Source of the DNA: Peptostreptococcaceae bacterium
GTDB taxonomy: Bacteria; Bacillota; Clostridia; Peptostreptococcales; Peptostreptococcaceae
Length of the DNA stretch: 64,000 nucleotides
Assembly (NCBI GenBank): GCA_902363255.1
Contig: CABIZO010000001.1
Coordinates: 682,001-746,000 of the forward strand
Direction: 5' to 3'
A model generated the notes under the pieces. It did not search any database. It saw nothing but the letters and a program-made list of their open reading frames with translations, and had not been told where the DNA came from. The stretch's first letter is position 1. Every line of letters starts with the position of its first letter. Both the position numbers and the translations under genes were made by a program. Below, one piece after another: positions 42,954 through 51,918 of the stretch.

Positions 42954-44057
42954 ATGATGAAAGTTAAAAAAGTGGCCATATTAGGTGGTGGTAATGGTGG
43001 TATTACTGCTGCTGCGGATCTTTCAAACAAAGGATTTGAAGTTAGTATGTTTCAATCAGATAAGTTCTGCAAGAATTTAGATGTTATAAAGGAAAAAGGA
43101 GAAATTATACTTCAAACATTAGAGGAAGAAAGTGTTGAAAAAGTTCATTTAGTAACTGATGACATAAAAGAAGCTATATTAGGAGCACAAATAATAATGT
43201 TAGCTATTCCTGGAATGGCGATAGAATATTTTGCAGAAATACTTGCCCCAGTAGTTGGTGAAAATCAAATCATATACATAAATAGTGCAGCAGCTATGGG
43301 GTGTATAAGATTTATAAATAAAGCGAAGGAAATGGGAATAGATAAAAAATTTAAAATTTGTGAATCAAATTCCTTAACTTATGGATGTAGAGCTTTTGCT
43401 GATGAGGCTAGGGTAGAAATGTCATTAAGTGTTAAAAAATTATTCTTAGGAGCATATCCAGCATGTGATACAGAAGAAGTATTAGGAGTTTTATCGCAAA
43501 TTTATGATTGTTTTGTACCAGCAAAAAATATTTGGCATGTAAATTTAGAAAATGGAAATCCAGAAGTACATCCAGGACCAGCATTATTAAATGCAGGTAG
43601 AATAGATTATTCTAATGGTGAGTTTTGGTTATATAGAGAAGGGATTACAGAACACACTATAAATGTATTAGAAGCTGTAGAAAGAGAAAGAAAAGCCTTA
43701 GGAATGGCTTTAGGATTTGAAGTAGAAGGTGCTAGAGAATCTCGTATAAATAGAGGGTATTTAGAAGACGATAAAAGTAAAACTTTGCAAGAATTATTTA
43801 ATACAAGTGAAGTATTTTGCGCCATAAAAGGACCTACAAGTGTTACAAATAGATATATAACCGAAGATATATCAACAGGTCTTGTTCTTTGGTCAAGTCT
43901 AGGTAAAATACTTAAAGTGCCAACTCCGAATATAGATGCGATTATAGTGTTAGGAGGAACCTTATTAAATAGAGATTTTTATAAAGAAGGATTGACAATT
44001 GAAAAATTAGGAATAATTAATGCAAATTGTAAACAAGATTTAATTGATGTTGTTTAG
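42954..44057 (+). CDS. NAD/NADP octopine/nopaline (opine) dehydrogenase family, copy 1
   Basis: 367 residues. N-terminal Rossmann motif AILGGGNGGITAAADL, then LAIPGMAIEYFAEILAPVV. The C-terminal opine dehydrogenase domain contains HPGPALLNAGRIDYSNGEFWLYREGITEH, with the His expected at the active site, and PTPNIDAII. The family reductively couples a 2-oxo acid to an amino acid's amino group, or the reverse. No nicotianamine-synthase-like gene or opine transporter is nearby, so the substrate cannot be told. RBS AGGAGG. The following gene is a close paralogue. Confidence 0.88.
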   Translation: MMKVKKVAILGGGNGGITAAADLSNKGFEVSMFQSDKFCKNLDVIKEKGEIILQTLEEESVEKVHLVTDDIKEAILGAQIIMLAIPGMAIEYFAEILAPVVGENQIIYINSAAAMGCIRFINKAKEMGIDKKFKICESNSLTYGCRAFADEARVEMSLSVKKLFLGAYPACDTEEVLGVLSQIYDCFVPAKNIWHVNLENGNPEVHPGPALLNAGRIDYSNGEFWLYREGITEHTINVLEAVERERKALGMALGFEVEGARESRINRGYLEDDKSKTLQELFNTSEVFCAIKGPTSVTNRYITEDISTGLVLWSSLGKILKVPTPNIDAIIVLGGTLLNRDFYKEGLTIEKLGIINANCKQDLIDVV

Positions 44058-44078
44058 ATAAAAATTTAAATAAAGAAA

Positions 44079-44116
44079 GAAGTGCTAAAATAATATAATA
44101 TTAGCACTTCTTTTTT
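44079..44116 (+). terminator. Terminator between the two opine dehydrogenase genes
   Basis: GAAGTGCTAA pairs with TTAGCACTTC, followed by six T's. The two paralogues are therefore separate transcripts. Confidence 0.85.
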
Positions 44117-44278
44117 AAAAAGAATAAAGCAAAAAGTACAATGCATGGCAAAAGACTAACGTAATTTTATGTAGAATTATTATGTATTATGAATAAATTT
44201 ATAGTTTATTATGCAAAAATCATAAAAAATTTTTTTTATGTATCATAAATCAAAAAAATATAGGGGGAGATAAATTAT

Positions 44279-45376
44279 ATGAAAGTTGAAAAAATAGCAA
44301 TATTAGGTGGGGGAAATGGAGGAATTACTGCAGCTGCCGATTTAACAGAAAAAGGATTTTTAGTAAATATATTTGAGTCGCAAAAATTCTGTAAAGACTT
44401 GCAATTTATTAAACAAAAAAATGAAATAACAATTGAGTATAAGGGTAATAAATCAGTTGAAAAAATTAATCTAATAACTAATAACATTGAAGAAGCAATA
44501 GAGGGCTGTCAAATTATTATGATAACGGTACCAGGAATGGGAATAGAATATTTTGCAGAAATACTTGCTCCAGTAGTTAAAGAAGATCAAATAATTCTAA
44601 TCAACTCTGCTCCAGCTATGGCTTCTGTTAGATTTGTAAAAAGAGCAAGAGAAATGGGAATAGAAAAAAACTTTAAAATTGGAGAGACTAATTCTTTAAC
44701 TTATGCTACAAGAGCTTATGTAAATGAAGCGAGAGTAGAGATTTCTTTAAAGGCAGGGAAAGTATATTTAGCAGCTTATCCTTCTAAAAATACAGATGAA
44801 GTATTTAATGCTTGCGTGCAAATTTATGATTGTTTTGTAAAAGCAAATAATGTAATTGTTGTAAACTTAGAAAATCCAAATCCTTTAGTTCATCCAGGAC
44901 CAACTTTATTAAATGCAGGAAGAATAGATTATACTAAGGGAGATTTCTGGCTATATAAAGAAGGTATAACAGAGCACACAGTAAATATAGTAAAAGCAGT
45001 AGAGAATGAAAGAGAAGCTGTGGCAAAAGTATTAGACATACAATTAGAAGATACAAAGCAAGCTCGTATAAATAGAGGGTATTTTGCTGATGAAGATAAA
45101 CCTTTACATGAACTTTTTAATACAAGTCCAGTTTTCCAATATATAAAAGGACCTGCAAGTGTAGAGGGAAGATATATAGTTGAAGATATATCAACAGGTC
45201 TTGTTCTTTGGTCCGATTTAGGGAAGAAATTAAAAGTACCTACTCCTAATATAGATTCAATAATAATTCTTGGAGGGACTTTAATAGGAAGAGATTTTTA
45301 TAAAGAAGGGTTAACTCTTGAAAGTATAGGTCTTGGTCACTTAAAAGATAAAAAGGACATATTAGCCAATATATAA
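44279..45376 (+). CDS. NAD/NADP octopine/nopaline (opine) dehydrogenase family, copy 2
   Basis: 365 residues, aligned with copy 1 along its whole length: AILGGGNGGITAAADL, VPGMGIEYFAEILAPVV, HPGPTLLNAGRIDY, FWLYKEGITEHTVN, TGLVLWSDLGKKLKVPTPN. The Rossmann Gly pattern and the central His are intact. Differences cluster in the middle and C-terminal thirds (for example IAANNV-side loops and the last 20 residues), which may reflect different substrates. RBS GGGGGAGA before the ATG at 44279. Separate promoter region of about 160 bases, very AT-rich. Confidence 0.88.
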   Translation: MKVEKIAILGGGNGGITAAADLTEKGFLVNIFESQKFCKDLQFIKQKNEITIEYKGNKSVEKINLITNNIEEAIEGCQIIMITVPGMGIEYFAEILAPVVKEDQIILINSAPAMASVRFVKRAREMGIEKNFKIGETNSLTYATRAYVNEARVEISLKAGKVYLAAYPSKNTDEVFNACVQIYDCFVKANNVIVVNLENPNPLVHPGPTLLNAGRIDYTKGDFWLYKEGITEHTVNIVKAVENEREAVAKVLDIQLEDTKQARINRGYFADEDKPLHELFNTSPVFQYIKGPASVEGRYIVEDISTGLVLWSDLGKKLKVPTPNIDSIIILGGTLIGRDFYKEGLTLESIGLGHLKDKKDILANI

Positions 45377-45420
45377 TAAATTTTATTAAATAAAAGGGAT
45401 ATTAATATGGATAATTAAAA

Positions 45421-45450
45421 AAGGAGTAATAGAATAACTATTACTCCTTA
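45421..45450. terminator. Bidirectional terminator between opine dehydrogenase 2 and cvfB
   Basis: AAGGAGTAATAG-AATAA-CTATTACTCCTT, a 12-bp perfect stem. Confidence 0.75.
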
Positions 45451-45465
45451 CTTATTTTACAAAAA

Positions 45466-46308
45466 TTAACGAAGAAAAGTTCCTTCTTCATTTTGAATTA
45501 TTAATCCTTTTTTCATAAGAACACCTAAGGCTCTTTTGAAATTTTTCTTACTTGAGTTAAATACAGTAGCTATTTCTTCTGGAGAAGATTTATCGTTAAA
45601 TCTCATGAATCCATCATTTCCTTCCATATAGTTCATTATAGCTATTTCTAATACATCTAACTCAACTTTTCTATCTCCCCTAGGAGTAAGACCAAGTCTT
45701 CCATCTTCATATATTTTTATAACTTTAAGATTTTCTAATTTATCACCTATATTTAATTCAGTAAAATATTCATTGCTAAGTATAACTCCATCGTACTTGT
45801 TGTCTACACATATAGTTGCAGAATTATTAGTTTGGAACCCATAAACTATACCATCAACTGTGTCACCAACTTTATATGAATGTTCAACTGATAAGTAAGG
45901 GAATATATCTGTAGTAGCAGCAAGTCTGCCAGTTTTATCTTCATATATATAGAATAAATATCTATTTCCTTTAGTCATTTCATATTTTTGAGCTTTGAAA
46001 GGTACTAAGATATCCTTTGGAAGTCCTATATCTACGAAGCTTCCTATTTTTGTATGAGCTACTACTTTTAAATAAGCAACATCTCCTACAGCAGCTTTTG
46101 GATATTCCATAGTAGCGGCAAGTCTACCTTCAGAATCTTTATAGATAAATACTTTAACTTCATCACCAACTTCAATTTTATTTTTATTAAGTAATCTATT
46201 GTGAAGAAGTACATCATCACTAGTATGTCCTGTTTCAGCATCTAGAAAGTATCCAAATTCAGCTTTTCTCTTAACTTTAAGCGTATTATATTGTCCTAGT
46301 TTAATCAA
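45466..46308 (-). CDS. cvfB: CvfB/YitL family S1 RNA-binding protein
   Basis: 280 residues. Start TTG at 46308 behind AAGGAGATG. It has tandem S1-like RNA-binding modules (LKVKRKAEFGYFLDAE...DDVLLHNR; VAHTKIGSFVDIGLPKDILVPF; VDGIVYGFQTN) and a C-terminal winged helix (SPEEIATVFNSSKKNFKRALGVLMKKGLI). The family modulates translation or RNA turnover and affects virulence gene expression in staphylococci. Confidence 0.9.
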   Translation of the reverse strand: MIKLGQYNTLKVKRKAEFGYFLDAETGHTSDDVLLHNRLLNKNKIEVGDEVKVFIYKDSEGRLAATMEYPKAAVGDVAYLKVVAHTKIGSFVDIGLPKDILVPFKAQKYEMTKGNRYLFYIYEDKTGRLAATTDIFPYLSVEHSYKVGDTVDGIVYGFQTNNSATICVDNKYDGVILSNEYFTELNIGDKLENLKVIKIYEDGRLGLTPRGDRKVELDVLEIAIMNYMEGNDGFMRFNDKSSPEEIATVFNSSKKNFKRALGVLMKKGLIIQNEEGTFLR

Positions 46309-46525
46309 ATTATCATCTCCTTATTATATTTGTAATAAATATGTATCATAATTAAATATAATAACATATTTAGCCTTAATTATACTCAAAACTTATTAGA
46401 ATTTAAAAAAATAATTTTATCATACAAAAAAAATAAAATAATTATTGCATTATACTTTAAATTTATTATAAAATTACTTGTAGACTTTATTTTACTATGC
46501 CAACAACAATAAAAGGAGGAAAAGA

Positions 46526-47125
46526 GTGAGCAAGAAGATACGCCTAGCAACAGTAGAAGATTTAGCGAGAATACAAGAAATATATAGACCTTATGTTGAA
46601 CAAGAAGATATTGTTGTAAACTCGGAGCATAGAGTACCAACTTTGGAAGAACTAAAAGAAAGATTTGATTTAATCACTAAAGATTTTCCATGGTTAGTCT
46701 GTGAAATAGACGGTGTAGTTGCAGCATATGCCTATGCAGGAAAACCATTTAAAAGAGAGGGGTATAAATGGAATGCAGAAGTATCTGTATATGCTGATGG
46801 GAAATATCACGGGAGAAGATTAGCATCTGCACTATATGAATGTTTATTGGAATTATTAAAAGTACAAGGTTATTATAATGTTTATGCTTGTATATTATCT
46901 ATAAATGAGAAAAGTATGAAATTCCATGAAAAGTATGGATTTGAGGTTATGTGTGTTTTTCCAAAGTCTGTATATAAATATTATAAATGGATAGATGTGA
47001 TTTGGATGAATAAAACATTACAGGAATTTAAAAATGATGTAAAAAATCCTGTATCAATATGGGATTTAGATAAAGTGTTAGTAGAAAATATATTTAATAA
47101 AAACGAGGATATAATAAAAGGGTAA
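46526..47125 (+). CDS. GNAT family N-acetyltransferase (phosphinothricin/methionine-sulfone acetyltransferase-like)
   Basis: 199 residues from a GTG behind AAAGGAGG. GNAT pattern: IRLATVEDLARIQEIYRPYV, AYAYAGKPFKREGYKWNAEVSVYAD, the acetyl-CoA loop KYHGRRLASALYECLLELL, ACILSINEKSMKFHEKYGFEV. The N-terminus and the RxxYxWxxExSVY stretch fit the Pat/YncA group. The final 35 residues are an extra tail beyond the usual domain. It probably acetylates a small amino-group compound. Confidence 0.87.
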   Translation: MSKKIRLATVEDLARIQEIYRPYVEQEDIVVNSEHRVPTLEELKERFDLITKDFPWLVCEIDGVVAAYAYAGKPFKREGYKWNAEVSVYADGKYHGRRLASALYECLLELLKVQGYYNVYACILSINEKSMKFHEKYGFEVMCVFPKSVYKYYKWIDVIWMNKTLQEFKNDVKNPVSIWDLDKVLVENIFNKNEDIIKG

Positions 47126-47165
47126 TAATATGGACACCAATCGGTTTATGAAAGAATATATAAAG

Positions 47166-47219
47166 AAAAAGCTATCTTGATGAATGATATAATAATCATT
47201 GCAAAAAGATAGCTTTTTT
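47166..47219 (+). terminator. Terminator after the GNAT gene
   Basis: AAAAAGCTATCTT pairs with AAGATAGCTTTTT, with an inner AATGAT/ATCATT stem. Confidence 0.8.
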
Positions 47220-47227
47220 CGTATATA

Positions 47228-47275
47228 AAAGAGTTATTAAAATGGATAAATCTAACCATTTTAACAACTCTTTTT
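47228..47275 (+). terminator. Second tandem terminator hairpin
   Basis: AAAGAGTT and AAAATGG pair with CCATTTT and AACTCTTT, then T's. It lies 9 bases after the first terminator with no gene between. The remaining 265 bases before the next gene hold a hairpin ATCGCAGCT...AGCTACGAT with a G-rich loop at 47306-47333 and otherwise nothing recognisable. Confidence 0.7.
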
Positions 47276-47541
47276 AGGGAAATTTAAAAAGATATATTGT
47301 ATTATCGCAGCTATTTGGGGGAGCTACGATTCTAATTGTGATATAAATATAACTTATAATTTCTATTATATCTATAGAAATCCTTCAATATTAGAGATAA
47401 ATTGTATTCAAAATATCGTCATAAAAATAAAAAAAATTTAAATTTTGGAAATGACTTTTATATTTTATTAGTAATAAAAATATTTCTATGTGGAAATCTA
47501 TAATAAATCGATGATTATTGTAGCTCTAAAAGGAGGTAATT

Positions 47542-47739
47542 ATGAGAAAAGTAAATCAAAGTGGAAAAAAACTTCATGAAAGTGATTTAGATAATTTTGT
47601 TAATCATGCAAGAACAATTGAGGATTTAACTGATTTGATAGAAGATGAAAATGAAGAGGTAAGAAAAAAGATAAAAAAAGAAGGAAATTTAAAATTACCT
47701 TCTTATGAAGATGTGCATTATAGTAATGATCAGTTTTAA
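47542..47739 (+). CDS. Small acidic hypothetical protein
   Basis: 65 residues, charged and predicted helical (LHESDLDNFVNHARTIEDLT; DLIEDENEEVRKKIKKEG). No Cys, signal peptide or membrane segment. A strong RBS (AAAGGAGGT) and a following terminator argue that it is a real gene. Function and family unknown to me. Confidence 0.65.
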   Translation: MRKVNQSGKKLHESDLDNFVNHARTIEDLTDLIEDENEEVRKKIKKEGNLKLPSYEDVHYSNDQF

Positions 47740-47742
47740 TAT

Positions 47743-47776
47743 AAAAAGCTACTGGAGTTAGTCCAGTAGTTTTTTA
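47743..47776 (+). terminator. Terminator after the small acidic protein gene
   Basis: CTACTGGA-GTTAG-TCCAGTAG followed by T's. Confidence 0.8.
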
Positions 47777-47984
47777 TATTAAATTTAATTATTATAAACA
47801 CTAGCAAATTCTAAGTAAAAAAATGGTAAAATAATATTATATTATGTTATAATTAGTTGAAATAATAACTATTAATACGAATAAAAGCATGTTAAGAGGA
47901 TCTTAATAAAAATTTATAAGATACATAACATAAGTAAAATAAGATTATTTGTGTAATTAAAATTATATGGTTATTTTTCCCATG

Positions 47985-48033
47985 TTAATTATCTATAAAA
48001 ATATGATAAAATATTGCAGATATAGATAATTAA
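47985..48033. promoter_or_regulatory. 13-bp inverted repeat upstream of udk
   Basis: TTAATTATCTATA (47985-47997) and TATAGATAATTAA (48021-48033) are perfect inverted copies 23 bases apart, enclosing a TGATAAAAT that may be a -10 element. Either a looping operator or a leader hairpin. Confidence 0.4.
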
Positions 48034-48036
48034 CGG

Positions 48037-48058
48037 ACTTTTACATTTGGGTAAAAGT
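48037..48058 (+). promoter_or_regulatory. Leader hairpin before udk
   Basis: ACTTTTAC-ATTTGG-GTAAAAGT, an 8-bp perfect stem immediately after the inverted repeat and 20 bases before the udk RBS. It lacks a T-run, so it is not an obvious terminator. Confidence 0.35.
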
Positions 48059-48092
48059 AAGTGTAAAAATATATAAGTAGGTGGAAGATAAT

Positions 48093-48707
48093 ATGAAACA
48101 AGTGAGTGTCGTTGGTATAGCAGGTGGAACTGCATCAGGAAAATCAACTATAGTAAGTTATATAAAAGAATTTTTCAAGGATGATATAGAATTAATTTGT
48201 CATGATAGCTACTACAAAGCTAACGATGACAAAACTCTTGAAGAAAGAAAAAATTTAAACTATGATCATCCATCATCTTTTGAAACAAAAAGAATGATAG
48301 AAGACATAAAAAAATTAAAAGCAGGAAATGATGTGGAAGTTCCTGTTTATGATTATACTAAGCATACTAGATCTGAAGAAACAGTACTTGCTCACCCTAA
48401 AAAAGTTATTATAGTAGAAGGAATATTAATATTTGAAGATCCTGAACTTAGAGACCTTATGGATATAAAAGTATTTGTTGATACAGATGCAGATGAGCGT
48501 TTAATGCGTCGTATACTAAGAGATACAAAAGAAAGAGGAAGAAGTGTTGAGTCAGTATTATCTCAATATGTAAATACTGTAAAACCAATGCATGAGCAAT
48601 TTGTAGAACCTTCTAAAAAGCATGCGGATATAATAATACCAAGAGGTGGAGAAAATACTACAGGTATACATATCCTGCAAGAGCATTTAAAATTAATATT
48701 AGGATAA
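48093..48707 (+). CDS. udk: Uridine kinase
   Basis: 204 residues from the ATG at 48093, 8 bases after GTAGGTGG; the GTG at 48081 overlaps that RBS. Walker A GGTASGKST, HDSYYKA, NYDHPSSFETKRM, PVYDYTKHTR, VEGILIFEDPELRDLMD and RRILRDTKERGRS are all uridine kinase motifs. It phosphorylates uridine and cytidine with ATP or GTP in pyrimidine salvage. Confidence 0.94.
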   Translation: MKQVSVVGIAGGTASGKSTIVSYIKEFFKDDIELICHDSYYKANDDKTLEERKNLNYDHPSSFETKRMIEDIKKLKAGNDVEVPVYDYTKHTRSEETVLAHPKKVIIVEGILIFEDPELRDLMDIKVFVDTDADERLMRRILRDTKERGRSVESVLSQYVNTVKPMHEQFVEPSKKHADIIIPRGGENTTGIHILQEHLKLILG

Positions 48708-48737
48708 AAAAGATGAGTCTAAGACTCATCTTTTTTT
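48706..48737 (+). terminator. udk terminator
   Basis: AAAAGATGAGTCTAAGACTCATCTTTT, a near-perfect stem with a T-run. Confidence 0.85.
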
Positions 48738-48932
48738 ATATAATTAAATTTAAAATATACTTTGGATTAAGTTTTAGTATAGATTAAAAAGTTGTTATAT
48801 TTTACTTTAGATATTATTTCATGTTTTTATAATAATATCTAAATGAGTAAATATGGAATAAGTGGTGTTTTTATGATATCATTAGGAAAATAATGTTAAA
48901 ATTATTAAAAGGATTTTGAGAGGGGAAATTCA

Positions 48933-49424
48933 ATGAAATACGAGAAATTAAGTAAAAAAGCCATAAGTTGTATGTTTGTTGCTACATTAGTACAACTTTT
49001 AATTAGTAGTAGTATTTTATTTGTGCTTTGGGCTATATTTAAAGAGCATCTACCACAGATAGTTGTAAACATTATGATAGGAATCGTAGCAGTTGATTTT
49101 TTATATTTAATAGTATCGCCAAAAGTCAGATACGAAAGATATAGATACTCTATTACTGAAGACGCTATAGATGTAAGAGAAGGATTTATATTTATAAAAA
49201 GAAGTATAGTACCTATAGAAAGGCTTCATAAAATAGCTATAGAAAAAGGACCTATCGATAGAATGTTTAAATTGGCAAAGGTAATTGTTACTACAGCTGG
49301 TGGAGATGTTACAATTAGATTTTTAGAAGATGAAAAGTCTGCGTTTATTGCAGATGCTCTTAAGAAAAAGATTAATGAGGTAGCAATAGAATCAAGACTA
49401 GAGAGGCAAGAAAATATGTTATAA
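48933..49424 (+). CDS. Bacterial PH-domain membrane protein, YdbS-like
   Basis: 163 residues. Two membrane helices (about 16-36 and 42-60), then a bPH2 domain with RYSITEDAIDVREGFIFIKRSIVPIERLHKIAIEKGPIDRMF and VTTAGGDVTIRFLEDEKSA. This matches the YdbS half of the YdbS-YdbT pair. The function is unclear; such proteins are linked to envelope stress in Bacillus. It is followed after 12 bases by its YdbT-like partner. RBS GAGGGG. Confidence 0.85.
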   Translation: MKYEKLSKKAISCMFVATLVQLLISSSILFVLWAIFKEHLPQIVVNIMIGIVAVDFLYLIVSPKVRYERYRYSITEDAIDVREGFIFIKRSIVPIERLHKIAIEKGPIDRMFKLAKVIVTTAGGDVTIRFLEDEKSAFIADALKKKINEVAIESRLERQENML

Positions 49425-49436
49425 GGGGTTATGTTT

Positions 49437-50918
49437 ATGAAGGAAGAAAAGTTTAGATGTCATCCAAGTATTATTGCTGAAAAAACATGTGGGATTATTA
49501 CGGCATTGTTTTTCATTTTTATAACAAGTTTAGATGATGTGAAAGAGATGTCAATACAAGGTTTTAGTGGTAAAAATCTATTGATTGTTGGTGCTAGTGT
49601 AGGGGTTATAGCTTTTATTTTTATTTACAATATTGTAGTTTGGGCTAAAACTTTTATAACCATAGAAGAAAATACAATAATTATACAGAGAAATACGATT
49701 AACTCTAAAGTGAACACTTTTGGGATAAAAAATATATCTAATATCAACTTGGAGCAAAATATTTTTGAAAGAATAATAGGTACATATAAAATAAAAATTG
49801 ATACAGACAGCTTATCTACTGCAAATTCTACAGATATAGAAATTATACTTTCTAAGGAACATGCTTATGATTTTAAAAATAAGATTTTAGCTCTTATGAA
49901 TAATGAGAAAATAAAGAATTTAGAAGATGATGAAAATAATATAAATGTGAATGAAGTAGATAATAAAAACTATGAAGGTGATGAAAATATAGAGTACGAT
50001 ATAGTTTATTCTGTAAATGATGTACTAAAGCATTGTTTTTATAATTTATCTTTATCTGCCTTTATATTTAATATAGCTATGATAGGTTTTGTAGCATTTG
50101 TTTCAATTAATTTGGATGGCGCGGAAGGATTTATTACAATGGCTTTAATAGTAATGACTTCTTGTATTTCCATACTAAAGTTTTTCCTTGGAGATTTATT
50201 TAAATACTATAATTTTTCAATTAAACGTGAAAAAGATAAACTATATATAAGTTATGGATTGTTTAGGTTGAAAAAATTTACTGTACCAATAAATAGAATA
50301 AATGCTTTGAATATTAAGCAGTCTTCCATATCTAGAATATTTAAAAAATACCAAAGTGATATAGTTACAATTGGAGTAGGAGATAATGATACTGAAGGAT
50401 CTCAAATTCTATTGTCTAGCAGCAAAAAGGATTTTATAAAAAATATGAAGATCTTACTTCCAGAGTTAAATTTAGAGGAACATTTAAATTTAGAAAGAGA
50501 GTCTAAAAATCATCATATAATAAAAATTGTTGAAACTGTAATTAGCATGTCTACTCTTGGTTTAATTTTATATGTTATTTATACACTTGATAGAACAGTT
50601 CCATTAATAATATATTTAGCTGTATATTTATTTGTATTTGTAATTACGGTTTTATTTTATTATTTGTCATATATAACTCGTGGATTTTATCTAGGTGAGA
50701 ATAATATGGCTGTATCATGGGGGATTTTTTCAAAAAAAATTAGCATTATTAAGTATAAAAAAATTCAGTATATTAATGTTCGAGAAACACCAATTAGTAG
50801 TATATTAGATTTATGTAGTGGTGAACTTCATATTTTGGCTGGTATTGGTAATGATATGAGAACTTTGGGTTACTATAATAGCAGTTTATTTGAAAAACTA
50901 AAAGAAAAGATATTGTAG
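49437..50918 (+). CDS. Bacterial PH-domain membrane protein, YdbT-like (tandem bPH2 domains)
   Basis: 493 residues from the ATG at 49437, eight bases after AAGGGG; the ATG at 49431 is too close to it. Three bPH2 domains alternate with membrane-helix pairs: first with IIIQRNTINSKVNTFGIKNI, second with LYISYGLFRLKKFTVPINRINALNI, third with MAVSWGIFSKKISIIKYKKIQYI. An acidic Asn-rich linker (about residues 160-195) separates the first and second. It probably forms a complex with the YdbS-like protein upstream. Confidence 0.85.
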   Translation: MKEEKFRCHPSIIAEKTCGIITALFFIFITSLDDVKEMSIQGFSGKNLLIVGASVGVIAFIFIYNIVVWAKTFITIEENTIIIQRNTINSKVNTFGIKNISNINLEQNIFERIIGTYKIKIDTDSLSTANSTDIEIILSKEHAYDFKNKILALMNNEKIKNLEDDENNINVNEVDNKNYEGDENIEYDIVYSVNDVLKHCFYNLSLSAFIFNIAMIGFVAFVSINLDGAEGFITMALIVMTSCISILKFFLGDLFKYYNFSIKREKDKLYISYGLFRLKKFTVPINRINALNIKQSSISRIFKKYQSDIVTIGVGDNDTEGSQILLSSSKKDFIKNMKILLPELNLEEHLNLERESKNHHIIKIVETVISMSTLGLILYVIYTLDRTVPLIIYLAVYLFVFVITVLFYYLSYITRGFYLGENNMAVSWGIFSKKISIIKYKKIQYINVRETPISSILDLCSGELHILAGIGNDMRTLGYYNSSLFEKLKEKIL

Positions 50919-50959
50919 TTTTTTAATAAAAGATTTATAAATTAAATAATAAATACAAG

Positions 50960-51001
50960 ATGGAGTTACCATAGAAAATTTTCTGCGGTAACTCCATTTT
51001 T
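50960..51001 (+). terminator. Terminator after the PH-domain pair
   Basis: ATGGAGTTACC (50960-50970) pairs with GGTAACTCCAT (50987-50997), then T's. Confidence 0.85.
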
Positions 51002-51036
51002 AAGTGACGAAGGAACTTCATTGGATATATGAAGTA
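51002..51036. repeat. Intergenic hairpin element, copy B
   Basis: CGAAGGA then ACTTCAT-TGGATAT-ATGAAGT. It resembles the element at 23031-23075 in its CGAAGG head and its CAT...ATATGA stem-loop. Confidence 0.35.
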
Positions 51037-51078
51037 TTTAGATTACAAATCGATTAGACTAAGTAAATTTTTTATTTC

Positions 51079-51100
51079 TGTCACAAGTTTGTCAGAACTT
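51079..51100 (+). promoter_or_regulatory. Direct repeat, probable response-regulator site
   Basis: TGTCACAAGTT and TGTCAGAACTT lie head to tail with an 11-base period (9 of 11 identical). The second copy overlaps a possible -35 (TTGTCA at 51089) with TATAAG at 51111. One-turn direct repeats are how OmpR-family regulators bind, and such a regulator is encoded in this gene block. Confidence 0.55.
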
Positions 51101-51237
51101 GAAGATATTATATAAGTATAAAAATTATGGATGATTATAAATGCAACGAAGATATTTGAATTACCACATAGACAAATTATTTTAATAAGTTGTATTTATT
51201 TTCGTTTATCAAATAAAAAGAAAAGGTGGATGAAAAA

Positions 51238-51906
51238 ATGAGTATATTGAAAGCAGAAAATTTAGTTAAAATATATGGACAAGATGAAAATTTAGTGAGG
51301 GCATTAGATAATGTAAATGTTGAAATAAATGAAGGAGAGTTTGTTGCCATAGTAGGAACATCAGGAAGTGGAAAATCCACATTATTGAATATGCTTGGCG
51401 GGTTAGATAAATTAAGTAGTGGAGAAGTAATTATAAATAATAAAAAATTAAGTAACATGAGTGATGAGGAAATAACAATATTTAGAAGAAGAAATATAGG
51501 ATTTATTTTTCAAAACTATAATTTAGTGCCAATTTTAAATGTATATGAAAATATAGTTTTACCAATAGAGTTAGATGGTGTGAAAATTGATACACAGTAT
51601 GTGGATTCTATAATAAGTACTTTAGGTCTAAGTTCAAAACTTACAAATATGCCAAATAATTTATCTGGAGGTCAACAACAACGTGTTGCAATAGCAAGAG
51701 CTCTAGCAACAAAGCCAGCAATAATTTTAGCTGATGAACCAACAGGAAATCTTGATAGTAAGACTAGTATGGATGTTATAGGACTGCTTAAAATGACTTC
51801 ACAAAAATTCAATCAAACTATGGTTATGATAACACACAATGAAGAAATAGCACAGCTTGCTGATAGAGTAATAAGAATAGAAGATGGTAAAGTAGTTAGT
51901 AAGTAA
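51238..51906 (+). CDS. ABC transporter ATPase, antimicrobial-peptide/MacB type
   Basis: 222 residues from the ATG at 51238, eight bases after AAAGGTGG. Walker A GTSGSGKST, Q-loop FIFQNYNLVPIL, signature LSGGQQQRVAIARAL, Walker B IILADEPTGNLDS and H-loop ITHNEEIA. The NLDSKTSMDV and ADEPTGNLD context is typical of LolD/MacB/BceA ATPases. It works with the FtsX-type permease encoded 12 bases downstream, probably to expel or detach peptide antibiotics. Confidence 0.93.
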   Translation: MSILKAENLVKIYGQDENLVRALDNVNVEINEGEFVAIVGTSGSGKSTLLNMLGGLDKLSSGEVIINNKKLSNMSDEEITIFRRRNIGFIFQNYNLVPILNVYENIVLPIELDGVKIDTQYVDSIISTLGLSSKLTNMPNNLSGGQQQRVAIARALATKPAIILADEPTGNLDSKTSMDVIGLLKMTSQKFNQTMVMITHNEEIAQLADRVIRIEDGKVVSK

Positions 51907-51918
51907 GGGGGAGTAGTC

